Source: an uncultured Bacilli bacterium (GTDB lineage Bacteria; Bacillota_I; Bacilli_A; ML615J-28; CAG-313). Taken from it: a stretch of DNA of 30,217 bases. Both the position numbers and the translations under genes were made by a program. The notes beneath the pieces are model-generated. The model was not told the origin of the DNA, did not search any database, and saw only the letters and a program-made list of their open reading frames with translations. The stretch covers positions 1-30,217 of the forward strand of contig CAKPAZ010000015.1 of assembly GCA_934133195.1 (NCBI GenBank), written 5' to 3'. Shown here one piece after another: positions 8,419-15,448 of this stretch. How positions within the stretch are numbered: position 1 is the first letter of the stretch; each line of letters begins with the position of its first letter.

Positions 8419-8938
8419 TTTCAATTTGACATGATTTCATTACATCTAAGGCTTTTTGATATAACTCTTTGGTTACACCAGCGGTTGCACTTCCATCAAC
8501 GACGACTCTTACATTTGGAAAGTAGGCTTTAGCAAGAATGGCATTGGAGATAACACAAATATCTGTACATAATCCAACAAGCATAATGGTATCAAGATTA
8601 TCTTGATACTTTTCTTTTAAAGTATCAAATAATAGCTTAGAACCAAAAGTATCTTTTTCAAAAATTTGATGGTCATAAGAACCTAATATTGAAGTTGGAA
8701 TCTCCCAACCTAAAGTATTCTTAATACAATGTTCAATGGGAAGATTTCTTCCTTCTAGAGTTTCTAGGTAGTTTTTTCCATGGGTATCTTTGGTATAGTA
8801 GATATCTTTGTTTTCTTTTTCAAAAGTATTTACGATTTCAATAACTCTATTTACAATTTGTTTGGCTTCTTTAGTGCCAAGGCTTCCATCTATAAAGTCA
8901 TTTTGCATATCAATTACTAGTAATATTTCTTTACTCAT
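8405..8938 (-). CDS. pncA: Nicotinamidase (isochorismatase-family cysteine hydrolase)
   Basis: Deamidates nicotinamide to nicotinate in the cytoplasm, feeding PncB. The catalytic triad is visible: D10 (VIDMQNDF), K95 (FEKDTFGS) and C128 (GLCTDICV). Metal-binding residues appear as D51 and H53 (KDTHG) and H70 (PIEHC); the usual second His of the DxHxxxH pattern is Tyr, as in many clostridial PncA proteins. At 177 aa the length is normal for the short form. The ATG overlaps the pncB stop (TAATG), so the two enzymes of the salvage route are translationally coupled. This is the last gene of the NadC-like/pncB/pncA operon. Confidence 0.94.
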   Translation of the reverse strand: MSKEILLVIDMQNDFIDGSLGTKEAKQIVNRVIEIVNTFEKENKDIYYTKDTHGKNYLETLEGRNLPIEHCIKNTLGWEIPTSILGSYDHQIFEKDTFGSKLLFDTLKEKYQDNLDTIMLVGLCTDICVISNAILAKAYFPNVRVVVDGSATAGVTKELYQKALDVMKSCQIEIINA

Positions 8939-10131
8939 TATTTTCCCTCAACTCTAACACGATAATTAACACTTTCAATTAAGTGATTTAAGTATTCTTC
9001 ATCTTGACACATGGTTTTACCAGGAACATCTGAAAGTTTTGCGACTGGCTTACCATTGACATATTGAAGTTTAATTACAATATTTAAAGGTTCAACATTT
9101 GTATCATTAGAACAGTAAGTACCAATACCAAATGATACATTACATTTTTCTTTAAAGTATTGATAGATCTTTTCTGCACGGTCAAAGTCTAAACTATCGC
9201 TAAAAAGTAAGGTTTTTGTTTTAGGATTAATTCCTAGTTTTTCATAGTGATTTAGTATCTTGTTACCCCATTCAAATGGATCTCCTGAGTCATGTCTTAA
9301 GCCACTGTATGTTGATGCTTGAAGATAGTCAAAGTCAAGTAAGAATAAATCAGTGGTTAAAGTATCCGTAAGAGCAGTACCATTATCACCATTGTATTCA
9401 GCAAACCAGTCTTTCATCGCATAATAGTTAGTATAAGCAAGAGGAATCTTAGAGATGCCTTGATACATTTGAACAAACTCATGAGCATAAGTACCAATTG
9501 GTTTTACATGGTATTTCATCGCAAGATAAACATTGGAGGTTCCCACACAATGACCTGTTGCGACTAAAGTTTTAACTACTGTATCTAGCCATTCACGAGA
9601 TAGACGTCTGCGACATCCAAATTCTGCAAAATAGAAGGTATATTTTCCATTTTCAAAGTCTTTTACTTTTTGTTCTAGTTTAATTTTAGCTTCTTTTACT
9701 AATTCATTATAGTCATATTTAAAACGGAAATATACTTCATTAACGATTTCTAGTAAGTAGATTTCAAATTGCATAGCACTAAAGAGAGGGCCTTTAACAC
9801 TGATTGATAGTTTACCATCTTCACTTAGGCTTGTCTTTACATAGTCACGTAGAGGGTGCCATAAACGTAAGAATTCGACATAGTCATCTTTGATATAACG
9901 AATGCTACGTAAATAGTTTAATTCTTCATGAGTAAAACGTAATGAACAAAAATGATCAATTTGGGAATTAATTTCATTTAACATTTCTTTGGTAAATACG
10001 ACATCTTCATTTCGACATTTAAAATCATATTCTCCGGTTAAATCTGTATGTTTGTGAAACATTACTTGATTCATATTAAATTTGTATAAATCTGTATCAA
10101 GTAAGGAAACAATAATTGGTTCTAATTTCAT
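8938..10131 (-). CDS. pncB: Nicotinate phosphoribosyltransferase
   Basis: Converts nicotinate plus PRPP, with ATP, to nicotinate mononucleotide, the committed step of niacin salvage (Preiss-Handler pathway). At 397 aa it matches the E. coli-type PncB length. H217 in GTYAHEFVQ aligns by eye with the phosphorylated active-site His of PncB, and the PRPP/phosphate-binding motif GLRHDSGDP is intact. The start has AAGAGG at a good distance (AAGAGGTATACATATG). It follows the NadC-like gene by 11 bp and overlaps pncA by one base. With pncA it makes a complete nicotinamide-to-NaMN route. Confidence 0.96.
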   Translation of the reverse strand: MKLEPIIVSLLDTDLYKFNMNQVMFHKHTDLTGEYDFKCRNEDVVFTKEMLNEINSQIDHFCSLRFTHEELNYLRSIRYIKDDYVEFLRLWHPLRDYVKTSLSEDGKLSISVKGPLFSAMQFEIYLLEIVNEVYFRFKYDYNELVKEAKIKLEQKVKDFENGKYTFYFAEFGCRRRLSREWLDTVVKTLVATGHCVGTSNVYLAMKYHVKPIGTYAHEFVQMYQGISKIPLAYTNYYAMKDWFAEYNGDNGTALTDTLTTDLFLLDFDYLQASTYSGLRHDSGDPFEWGNKILNHYEKLGINPKTKTLLFSDSLDFDRAEKIYQYFKEKCNVSFGIGTYCSNDTNVEPLNIVIKLQYVNGKPVAKLSDVPGKTMCQDEEYLNHLIESVNYRVRVEGK

Positions 10132-10142
10132 ATGTATACCTC

Positions 10143-10982
10143 TTATCCTAATTCTTTATAAAATTTTGTATCAATATCAACAACCTTATAGGAGTGCATA
10201 AGTTCATCAATGATTAAGTAGTCAACTCCAAGTTTGGCGATGGCTCTTGCTTTTTTGGTGGTAATCTTCATTTTTACTCCTAGGCTTTTTTTATTATCAT
10301 TTAACACAACCATTTCTTTAATCTCATCTTCACTCATATTACATAAGATGATTAAATCACATGAAGTCGTGAGGGCTTCTAAGAATTCTTCTTTCGTTTC
10401 AACTTCAATTTCGGTAATTAATTTATCTTTATTTTTGTTATTTACTAAATTAAAGGCATTTGTTACACTACCAGCTGCGATAATATGGGGCCTTGTAATG
10501 GAGATACAGTCACCTAAATTCATGTTATGGTTAGTACCGCCACCATGAAGGACCGCTCTTTTTTCAAAGCTTCTTAGTCCTGGGGTACAATTTCTTGTAT
10601 CAAGAACTTGAGTGGAAGTCCCTGCTAACTCTAAGACATACTGATTGGTAATCGTCGCAATCCCACTTAATCTTTCAATAAAGTTAATGGCTACTTGTTC
10701 AGCCCTTAAGATATCTCTTAATGGACCATACACACTCATAATTACGGTTCCACGATTAACATAGGAACCATTAGGTTTGTGGATGGTTACTTGAAGGCGA
10801 TTGTTAGTTGATTTAAATACTTGTTGAGCTACATCAACCCCTGAAATGATCCCTGAGGTGGATGCAACTAAATTAGCATTGACTTGTTTTCCTTTTTCAA
10901 CAATTGATGTTGATGTAATGTCACTATTATATCCATCTTCTTGAAGAGCATGGAGAATTACTTTTATTTCTTGTTCATTCAT
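10143..10982 (-). CDS. nadC: NadC-family protein with altered active site (quinolinate phosphoribosyltransferase fold)
   Basis: The full-length fold of quinolinate phosphoribosyltransferase is present (279 aa; RLSGIAT at 104-110, DTR at 128-130, TPGLR at 133-137, GGGTNH at 147-152). The symbol is given by family similarity only. Several residues that bind quinolinate in known NadC enzymes appear changed when aligned by eye: the Arg of ERxxLN is Q96, the Lys of DTRKT is N131, the Arg of NHR is N153 and the Lys of IKxNH is T163. The Asp of the LDN metal motif is C214, and the late VEASGG phosphate loop reads VKMKITTK. H152 and H166 remain. Loss of quinolinate use is therefore likely, and the true substrate is unknown. 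The start is taken at the ATG at 10980-10982, with AAAGGGTGA upstream; the longer frame lacks a ribosome site. First gene of the pncB-pncA operon, which argues for a link to niacin metabolism. Confidence 0.85.
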   Translation of the reverse strand: MNEQEIKVILHALQEDGYNSDITSTSIVEKGKQVNANLVASTSGIISGVDVAQQVFKSTNNRLQVTIHKPNGSYVNRGTVIMSVYGPLRDILRAEQVAINFIERLSGIATITNQYVLELAGTSTQVLDTRNCTPGLRSFEKRAVLHGGGTNHNMNLGDCISITRPHIIAAGSVTNAFNLVNNKNKDKLITEIEVETKEEFLEALTTSCDLIILCNMSEDEIKEMVVLNDNKKSLGVKMKITTKKARAIAKLGVDYLIIDELMHSYKVVDIDTKFYKELG

Positions 10983-11006
10983 AATGCATTCACCCTTTCT
11001 TTTTCT

Positions 11007-11012
11007 ATTATA
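11007..11012 (-). promoter_or_regulatory. Probable -10 box of the NadC-like/pncB/pncA operon
   Basis: A TATAAT preceded by TG one base upstream (AATGTATAAT) lies 24 bp before the ATG. No good -35 sits at 17 bp. A TTGACA at 11052-11057 is too far away to pair with it and may belong to a second start with a poor -10. Confidence 0.45.
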
Positions 11013-11055
11013 CATTATTTTAATAAAAAATGATGTTTTTATGCGTTTTAATGTC

Positions 11056-11082
11056 AAAAAGACCAATAAATAACTATTGGTC
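11056..11082 (-). terminator. Terminator downstream of the toxin-antitoxin genes
   Basis: GACCAATA (11061-11068) pairs perfectly with TATTGGTC (11075-11082) around a 6-base loop. It is followed on the minus strand by TTTTT. It isolates the NAD operon from read-through from the Phd/PIN module. Confidence 0.8.
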
Positions 11083-11186
11083 CTTTCCTGCTACCGATAC
11101 CGAATTTACATTTTCTATAATAATCTCATCGAAACAAATCAAACTCTTCATGTTATCTAACGGATTATGATTGTGTTATTCGGTTT

Positions 11187-11609
11187 TTAAGTGTTTTGTG
11201 CATATATTCTTTCTATAAGCTCACTCGGTTTTATTGTTGGTACTTTGCTTTTGATGTAGTCCTTGATGTTTCTTGTAATGATATAATCGACTTTTAATCG
11301 GGTTGCCTGTGTACTTTGAATTGCATCCTCATAATCATTGAAATCAAGGACGCTTGCACGTTTCAAATCGTCGGCCTTTAAATCCACAATTTCAAAAATC
11401 AAGGAGAGTTGTTCAAGAATTTTCGAAGTATTTTCCGTGTCTAATTCCTTGCGCATTATATACACGATATTGGCGATTGACAAAGCAGAAATATATCCCG
11501 TAATTTTCTTAACCTCGCACAATTTAAAAACCTTTGTAGAGTCAGTGGCAAAATCCTTACGATTGCAAAGGACGTCGAGAATGATGTTGGTATCAATCAA
11601 TACTTTCAT
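11187..11609 (-). CDS. PIN-domain toxin (VapC-like ribonuclease)
   Basis: A 140-aa PIN-domain protein, the toxin half of a type II toxin-antitoxin pair, expected to cut RNA with Mg2+. The acidic pocket is seen as D6 (LIDTNIILD), E94-D95 (DFNDYEDAIQ) and the late IITRNIKDY segment (residues 110-118), in which the last acidic site is Asn-x-x-Asp as in many members of this branch. Its start lies 17 bp inside the antitoxin gene, the usual tight coupling with the antitoxin first. It is followed by a terminator about 100 bp away. The base composition (CGTCGGCC, GACGTCGAG) looks richer in G+C than the flanking genes, suggesting later arrival. The cleavage target cannot be read from the sequence. Confidence 0.9.
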   Translation of the reverse strand: MKVLIDTNIILDVLCNRKDFATDSTKVFKLCEVKKITGYISALSIANIVYIMRKELDTENTSKILEQLSLIFEIVDLKADDLKRASVLDFNDYEDAIQSTQATRLKVDYIITRNIKDYIKSKVPTIKPSELIERIYAQNT

Positions 11610-11826
11610 ACTTTTTCATTTTCTCCGTCTTAACACTTTCTTCGCTATAATCTCCTTTAAGCACACCAAGCAAAGAATCGGTAAGAAAAGACACACTCTT
11701 ATCGTAAGAAATCAATCTTGCAACTTCTTTTCCGTTACGCAAAATTATAACGTCATTTCCCTCTTGAACGTATTGTAAATATTTTCCAAAATTGTTTTGT
11801 AGTTCGGTTGCTGATACAGTAGTCAT
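11593..11826 (-). CDS. Phd/YefM-family antitoxin
   Basis: A 77-aa antitoxin. The N-terminal Phd/YefM DNA-binding fold (TTVSATELQNNFGKYLQYV, then DVIILRNGKEVARLISY) should bind its own promoter, and the charged C-terminal tail (residues about 50-77) should wrap the PIN toxin. An in-frame GTG two codons upstream exists, but AAGGAGGT ends six bases before the ATG at 11824-11826, which is the better start. It is first in the operon and overlaps the toxin gene by 17 bp. Autorepression is expected from family knowledge; the promoter just upstream is consensus. Confidence 0.9.
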   Translation of the reverse strand: MTTVSATELQNNFGKYLQYVQEGNDVIILRNGKEVARLISYDKSVSFLTDSLLGVLKGDYSEESVKTEKMKKYESID

Positions 11827-11854
11827 ATTCACACCTCCTTGTTTATCTAATATT

Positions 11855-11883
11855 ATTATATCGAATTTTAGCTATTTTGTCAA
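11855..11883 (-). promoter_or_regulatory. Consensus sigma-A promoter of the toxin-antitoxin operon
   Basis: TTGACA (complement of 11878-11883) and TATAAT (complement of 11855-11860) are separated by exactly 17 bp. Both hexamers are perfect matches to the housekeeping consensus. It is the strongest promoter in the window, which fits a unit held down by autorepression. Confidence 0.9.
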
Positions 11884-12159
11884 TGTTTTTTAGTAAACTT
11901 TATCTAAATTTTCAAAGATAATTTTACATGAGATTTTGAATAATAGATCATTTTTGATTTTCACACAAATTCAATATAATATTGATTTTGATATATAATT
12001 AAAGCACGACTACAACAGTCGTGCCTTACATCTTGTTATCTAAAAAACAGAAACTATATCTTTTTTTAGATGTTTTTCCTTTTTCCTATGAACATTCTCT
12101 ACATTTTTAAACTTTGCCACAATTATTTTAAAGATGTAAACTTTTGTGTGTGGCTCTGA
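11884..12159. other. Gene-free spacer between the toxin-antitoxin and ABC-importer operons
   Basis: No open frame with a ribosome site is visible. It contains an AT-rich palindrome TCAATATAATATTGA (11971-11985) and the terminator at 12004-12024. It also contains an inverted repeat ATCTAAAAAA/TTTTTTAGAT between about 12039 and 12075 and a weak GCCACA/TGTGGC pair just past the importer stop. These look like layered transcription ends, not genes. Confidence 0.5.
12004..12024 (-). terminator. Probable terminator of the ABC-importer operon
   Basis: GCACGACT (12004-12011) pairs with AGTCGTGC (12017-12024) around a 5-base loop. The minus strand continues TTTAATTATAT, a weak T run. It lies 135 bp after the stop of the binding-protein gene. 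Confidence 0.55.
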
Positions 12160-13185
12160 TTAATATAATACTTCTTTAACAATTTCATTATTTACCAAGA
12201 CTTTATATGGTGCAATCTTATCAAGTTCATTAGCTTCTTGCATGATTTCCATTAAGCGGTTAAATCCATCTTCTTCAAAGTATGGAGTTTCACACCAAGC
12301 ATTAATGTTACGATATCTTTCCACGACACTTTCTAAATCTTCAACACTGATGTCAGGGAAAAACTTCTTCATTGAGGTTGCGACAACACGGTTAGGGTTG
12401 TTTTTAACAAATTGCTCACCTTTATAAATCGCAGTGACAAACTTTTTAAGCGTTTCTTTGTTCTTTTTAAAGTAATTGATTGTCGTTGAATACGCAGTGT
12501 ATGGTACACTTCCAGCAAGTTCACCAATTGAACAAAGTAGATAAGCTTTACCAGCTTTTACAAGGTCAGTCGCCGTAGGTTCAAATAACGTTACATAGTC
12601 ACCGTTTCCCGCAAGAAATGATCCAGCCATCGCTCCAAAGGCAACGTCGGTTCTTACGTTTACTTCATTTAAGGTAGGATCGACATTATCTTTATTTTGA
12701 CAAACCGTTAAACCATTTTTCTTTAAGACATATTCTAGTGTCATTTCTGGGACGCCACCTTTTCTGCCACCTAGTACGGACTTTCCTTTTAACATGGTGA
12801 TATCAAAATTTTTAATATCTTCACGGCCAAACAAGAAACTACCATCTGTACGAGTGAGTTGAGCAAAATTAACTAGATAGTTACTTTGGTCATTATTATA
12901 TAAATAGATTGTAGGTTCAGGACCTTGAAGGCCAATTTCCACATCATTTGATAAAAGAGCTGATGTAACTTTGTCTGCCCCATTCGCATTGATTAATTCA
13001 ATCTCAAGACCTACTTCTTTAAAGAAGCCTTGTTCAATAGCGACATACTGAGGGGCGTAAAATACCGAGTGGGCTACTTCTGCCACTTTGATTTTCTTTA
13101 GGTTGTTTTTCTCACAACCAATTAAACAAAAACACATTCCAAAACATAATAAGATTGTAATGAAATAAAACTTAAATTTTTTCAT
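12160..13185 (-). CDS. ABC importer substrate-binding lipoprotein (NitT/TauT, NMT1/THI5-like)
   Basis: Captures a small solute outside the cell and delivers it to the permease. At 341 aa it starts with a lipoprotein signal: a basic N-terminus (KKFKF), a hydrophobic core and a lipobox LIGC whose Cys (residue 24) would be lipidated. The mature part has the NMT1/SsuA-like pattern VFYAPQYVAIEQGFFKEVGL, then NGADKVTSALLSNDVEIGLQ and GGRKGGVPEM. It is the third gene of the importer, starting two bases past the permease stop. Members of this family carry taurine or other sulfonates, nitrate, or thiamine precursors (pyrimidines); no upstream riboswitch helps decide between them. Confidence 0.92.
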   Translation of the reverse strand: MKKFKFYFITILLCFGMCFCLIGCEKNNLKKIKVAEVAHSVFYAPQYVAIEQGFFKEVGLEIELINANGADKVTSALLSNDVEIGLQGPEPTIYLYNNDQSNYLVNFAQLTRTDGSFLFGREDIKNFDITMLKGKSVLGGRKGGVPEMTLEYVLKKNGLTVCQNKDNVDPTLNEVNVRTDVAFGAMAGSFLAGNGDYVTLFEPTATDLVKAGKAYLLCSIGELAGSVPYTAYSTTINYFKKNKETLKKFVTAIYKGEQFVKNNPNRVVATSMKKFFPDISVEDLESVVERYRNINAWCETPYFEEDGFNRLMEIMQEANELDKIAPYKVLVNNEIVKEVLY

Positions 13186-13186
13186 T

Positions 13187-13972
13187 TTACCTTCCTCTTC
13201 CTTTAATTTTCTTTTCGATAATATTTACTGCTTCATACATTCCAAAAGCAATAATCGCTAAGACTAAGACTCCCATCATCACAAGATCCATTTTAAATAC
13301 TTGTGAGCCATAAACTATTAAATAGCCAATGCCGGCTCTTGAAACTACAAATTCACCAACAATTACCCCAATCCAAGACATTCCAATGTTAATCTTGACA
13401 ATATTTATAATATTACCAAGATTACCAGGAAGAACGAGTTTGGTTAAGATTTGCCATTTACTCGCATTAAAGCTTCGCATCATTTTAATTTTGTCTTCTT
13501 CAATTTGATTGAAGTATTGGTAGGCACTAATGATGGTGATGACAATTGAGATTGATACCGCAACCACTGTTATTCCCTTAATCCCCGTTCCTGCCCAGAT
13601 GATTAAGATTGGAGCGAGAGCAGTTTTTGGTAAGGCATTTAGGACTACTAAAAAAGGATCTAAGATTTTGGATAGAAACTTATTCCACCACAATATTATC
13701 GCAATGATAATGCCAAGAATGGTTCCAATGAGTAATCCAAGGATGGTCTCTAAGGTGGAAATGCCAATATGTTTCCATAGTTCACCACTTACAAGATAGA
13801 TTTTTAAGAGTTTTACAATACTTGATGGTGAACTAAATAAAAAAGCATCAATAATGTTAAATCTTGATAAGATTTCCCATAAAACAATTAACCCAATAAG
13901 TAAGATAATCTGAATGGAGATTACTTTGATTTTTTCTTTTTTCTTTCTTATTAAATAGGGATTTTTATTCAT
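13187..13972 (-). CDS. ABC importer permease (NitT/TauT type)
   Basis: A 261-aa membrane subunit with six or so transmembrane segments. The EAA-type loop that docks the ATPase is seen around residues 165-185 (SFNASKWQILTKLVLPG), and a family-typical GVIVGEFVVSRAGIGYLI follows near residues 206-223. It overlaps the ATPase gene by 8 bp, which couples their translation. It is homologous to SsuC/ThiX-like permeases. The first 12 residues are very basic (RKKKEK), consistent with a cytoplasmic N-terminus. Confidence 0.93.
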   Translation of the reverse strand: MNKNPYLIRKKKEKIKVISIQIILLIGLIVLWEILSRFNIIDAFLFSSPSSIVKLLKIYLVSGELWKHIGISTLETILGLLIGTILGIIIAIILWWNKFLSKILDPFLVVLNALPKTALAPILIIWAGTGIKGITVVAVSISIVITIISAYQYFNQIEEDKIKMMRSFNASKWQILTKLVLPGNLGNIINIVKINIGMSWIGVIVGEFVVSRAGIGYLIVYGSQVFKMDLVMMGVLVLAIIAFGMYEAVNIIEKKIKGRGR

Positions 13973-14708
13973 TTAACTCTCTCCATATTTCATCAAAGTA
14001 CTTTTGAAATAACGGATTAGTTCGTTTAAACATCGGTGTAGCCTTTCCATTTTCTTGATCGACAATATCGATATGGTGAATTTTCTTGATCGTAGCAGGA
14101 CGTTTCGATAGGACAATCACTCTATCTGCCATCGCAATAGCTTCTGATATATCATGAGTAACAAGAATTCCGGTTAAGTTTTCGGCTCTTATCATATTAT
14201 AAACATCATCACTAATCTTGATTCTAGTTTGATAGTCAAGGGCAGAGAAAGGTTCATCGAGAAGGAGAATATTAGGTTTAGTTGATAGGGTTCTGATTAA
14301 AGCAATTCGTTGTCGCATGCCTCCGGATAGTTCATAAGGGTAGTTATTAACAAAATCAATTAATCCATACTTTTCAAGCATCTGTCTTACATCTTCTTGT
14401 TTTTTGGGATCTTTTTCTTTCTTTATCTCTAGTCCTAAGATGACATTGTTCCATACCGTTCGCCAATCAAAGAGTTGATCCCGTTGAAACATATAGCCAA
14501 GTTCCCCATTTACTTCGACCTTTCCTTCACTTGGTGAAAGTAAACCGGAAATTAAGTTTAAGATGGTAGATTTACCAGCCCCACTAGGACCAAGGATAGC
14601 AACAATCTCTCCGGCTGATACATCAAAGGTAATATTATCAAGAACTTGTAACTCACCAATTTCGGTATAAAAAGTTTTACTGATATTTTCTAATTTAAGT
14701 ACTTTCAT
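13965..14708 (-). CDS. ABC importer ATPase (NitT/TauT type)
   Basis: A 247-aa ATP-binding subunit. Walker A GPSGAGKST is at residues 40-48. The Q-loop (YMFQRDQL), the signature LSGGMRQR, Walker B ILLLDEPFSALD and the switch His (LVTHD) are all intact. It is first in the three-gene importer operon, with GAGGTGA before the ATG. It resembles SsuB/ThiZ-like ATPases; the substrate is set by the binding protein. Confidence 0.95.
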   Translation of the reverse strand: MKVLKLENISKTFYTEIGELQVLDNITFDVSAGEIVAILGPSGAGKSTILNLISGLLSPSEGKVEVNGELGYMFQRDQLFDWRTVWNNVILGLEIKKEKDPKKQEDVRQMLEKYGLIDFVNNYPYELSGGMRQRIALIRTLSTKPNILLLDEPFSALDYQTRIKISDDVYNMIRAENLTGILVTHDISEAIAMADRVIVLSKRPATIKKIHHIDIVDQENGKATPMFKRTNPLFQKYFDEIWRELNE

Positions 14709-14764
14709 GATTCACCTCATTTCTTAGCTCACTTTATAATATTAAAAAAAACAAATTTGGTATA

Positions 14765-14785
14765 GGCTTTAATCGTAATAAAGCC
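14765..14785. repeat. Inverted repeat between divergent promoters
   Basis: GGCTTTA (14765-14771) and TAAAGCC (14779-14785) flank a 7-base spacer in the gap between the ABC importer and the phosphatase. No T run follows on either strand, so an operator is more likely than a terminator. Confidence 0.45.
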
Positions 14786-14813
14786 ACTTTTAACCAAAAA
14801 TAATAAAATATGA

Positions 14814-14819
14814 TATAAT
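14814..14819 (+). promoter_or_regulatory. -10 box for the histidine phosphatase gene
   Basis: TATAAT lies 18 bp before the ATG, inside ATGATATAATAG. A weak TTAACC sits about 18 bp upstream as a possible -35. GAGG at 14825-14828 is the ribosome site. Confidence 0.5.
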
Positions 14820-14837
14820 AGATATGAGGTATTAATT

Positions 14838-15407
14838 ATGAAAACAACTATTTATCTAATTCGCCATGGTCAAACAAGGTGGAATGAAGAACATAAAATT
14901 CAAGGAAGAATCGATATTCCTTTAAATGCTTGTGGAATGGAACAAGTAACATCTACGGGATATCGTTTAAAAGAAGCAAACATTAAGTTTGATGTTTATT
15001 TGTCAAGTCCACTGATGAGAGCTAAAACTTCATGTGAAATCATTAGAGATATCAATGGAGATCAAGAAAAACCAATTATCATCCACCAAGACTTGATTGA
15101 ACGTGAGTTTGGTGAAGCTGATGGTTTAACGATTACTGATGAGGTTTATGACAACATCTTAAAAAATAACTATCAAGGAATGGAATCATCAAGTGCGATT
15201 AACATTCGTTCAACTAGTGAACTATCTAACATTGTAAGAGAGTTTCCTGGTAAATGTATTTTAGTCGTTACTCATTCTCATTTTATTAAAGGTATTTTTA
15301 CCGTCTTAGATAAAAAAATCACCTTTAAATCCCTTTTATATAATGGTGGTATCTGTAAGATTACCTTTGATGATGATAAAATCATTGAATATGAATTTAA
15401 TATTTAA
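14838..15407 (+). CDS. Histidine phosphatase family protein (phosphoglycerate-mutase-like)
   Basis: A 189-aa cytosolic enzyme of the RHG superfamily. The phospho-acceptor H10 lies in LIRHGQTRWN (residues 7-16). IQGRIDIPLN follows as usual, a REFGEADG segment supplies the acid/base Glu, and the second catalytic His is in VVTHSHFIKG. It is too short and divergent to be the glycolytic mutase; it fits the PhoE/GpmB/CobC-type broad phosphatases. It stands alone on the plus strand between two minus-strand operons and ends in a terminator shared with the P-type ATPase gene. The physiological substrate is unknown. Confidence 0.9.
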   Translation: MKTTIYLIRHGQTRWNEEHKIQGRIDIPLNACGMEQVTSTGYRLKEANIKFDVYLSSPLMRAKTSCEIIRDINGDQEKPIIIHQDLIEREFGEADGLTITDEVYDNILKNNYQGMESSSAINIRSTSELSNIVREFPGKCILVVTHSHFIKGIFTVLDKKITFKSLLYNGGICKITFDDDKIIEYEFNI

Positions 15408-15414
15408 AACAAAA

Positions 15415-15443
15415 GGCCTGTTGTAATCAACAGGTCTCATTTT
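15415..15443. terminator. Bidirectional terminator
   Basis: CCTGTTG and CAACAGG form a 7-bp core stem with a 4-base loop (15417-15434). TTTTTT follows on the plus side. The minus side has CCTTTTGTTTT. It separates the convergent phosphatase and P-type ATPase genes. Confidence 0.85.
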
Positions 15444-15448
15444 TTATA

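Noticed and set aside
10983..11066. 28-codon N-terminal extension of the NadC-like gene
   Set aside because: The extension contains the TATAAT promoter box and lacks a ribosome site, and known NadC proteins start close to the chosen ATG.
11593..11832. GTG start for the antitoxin, two codons upstream
   Set aside because: The GTG overlaps the AAGGAGGTG ribosome site; the ATG at 11824-11826 has the right spacing.
14709..14837. TPP or other riboswitch upstream of the ABC importer
   Set aside because: No conserved riboswitch motif is visible; only a 7-bp inverted repeat and promoter boxes are present.
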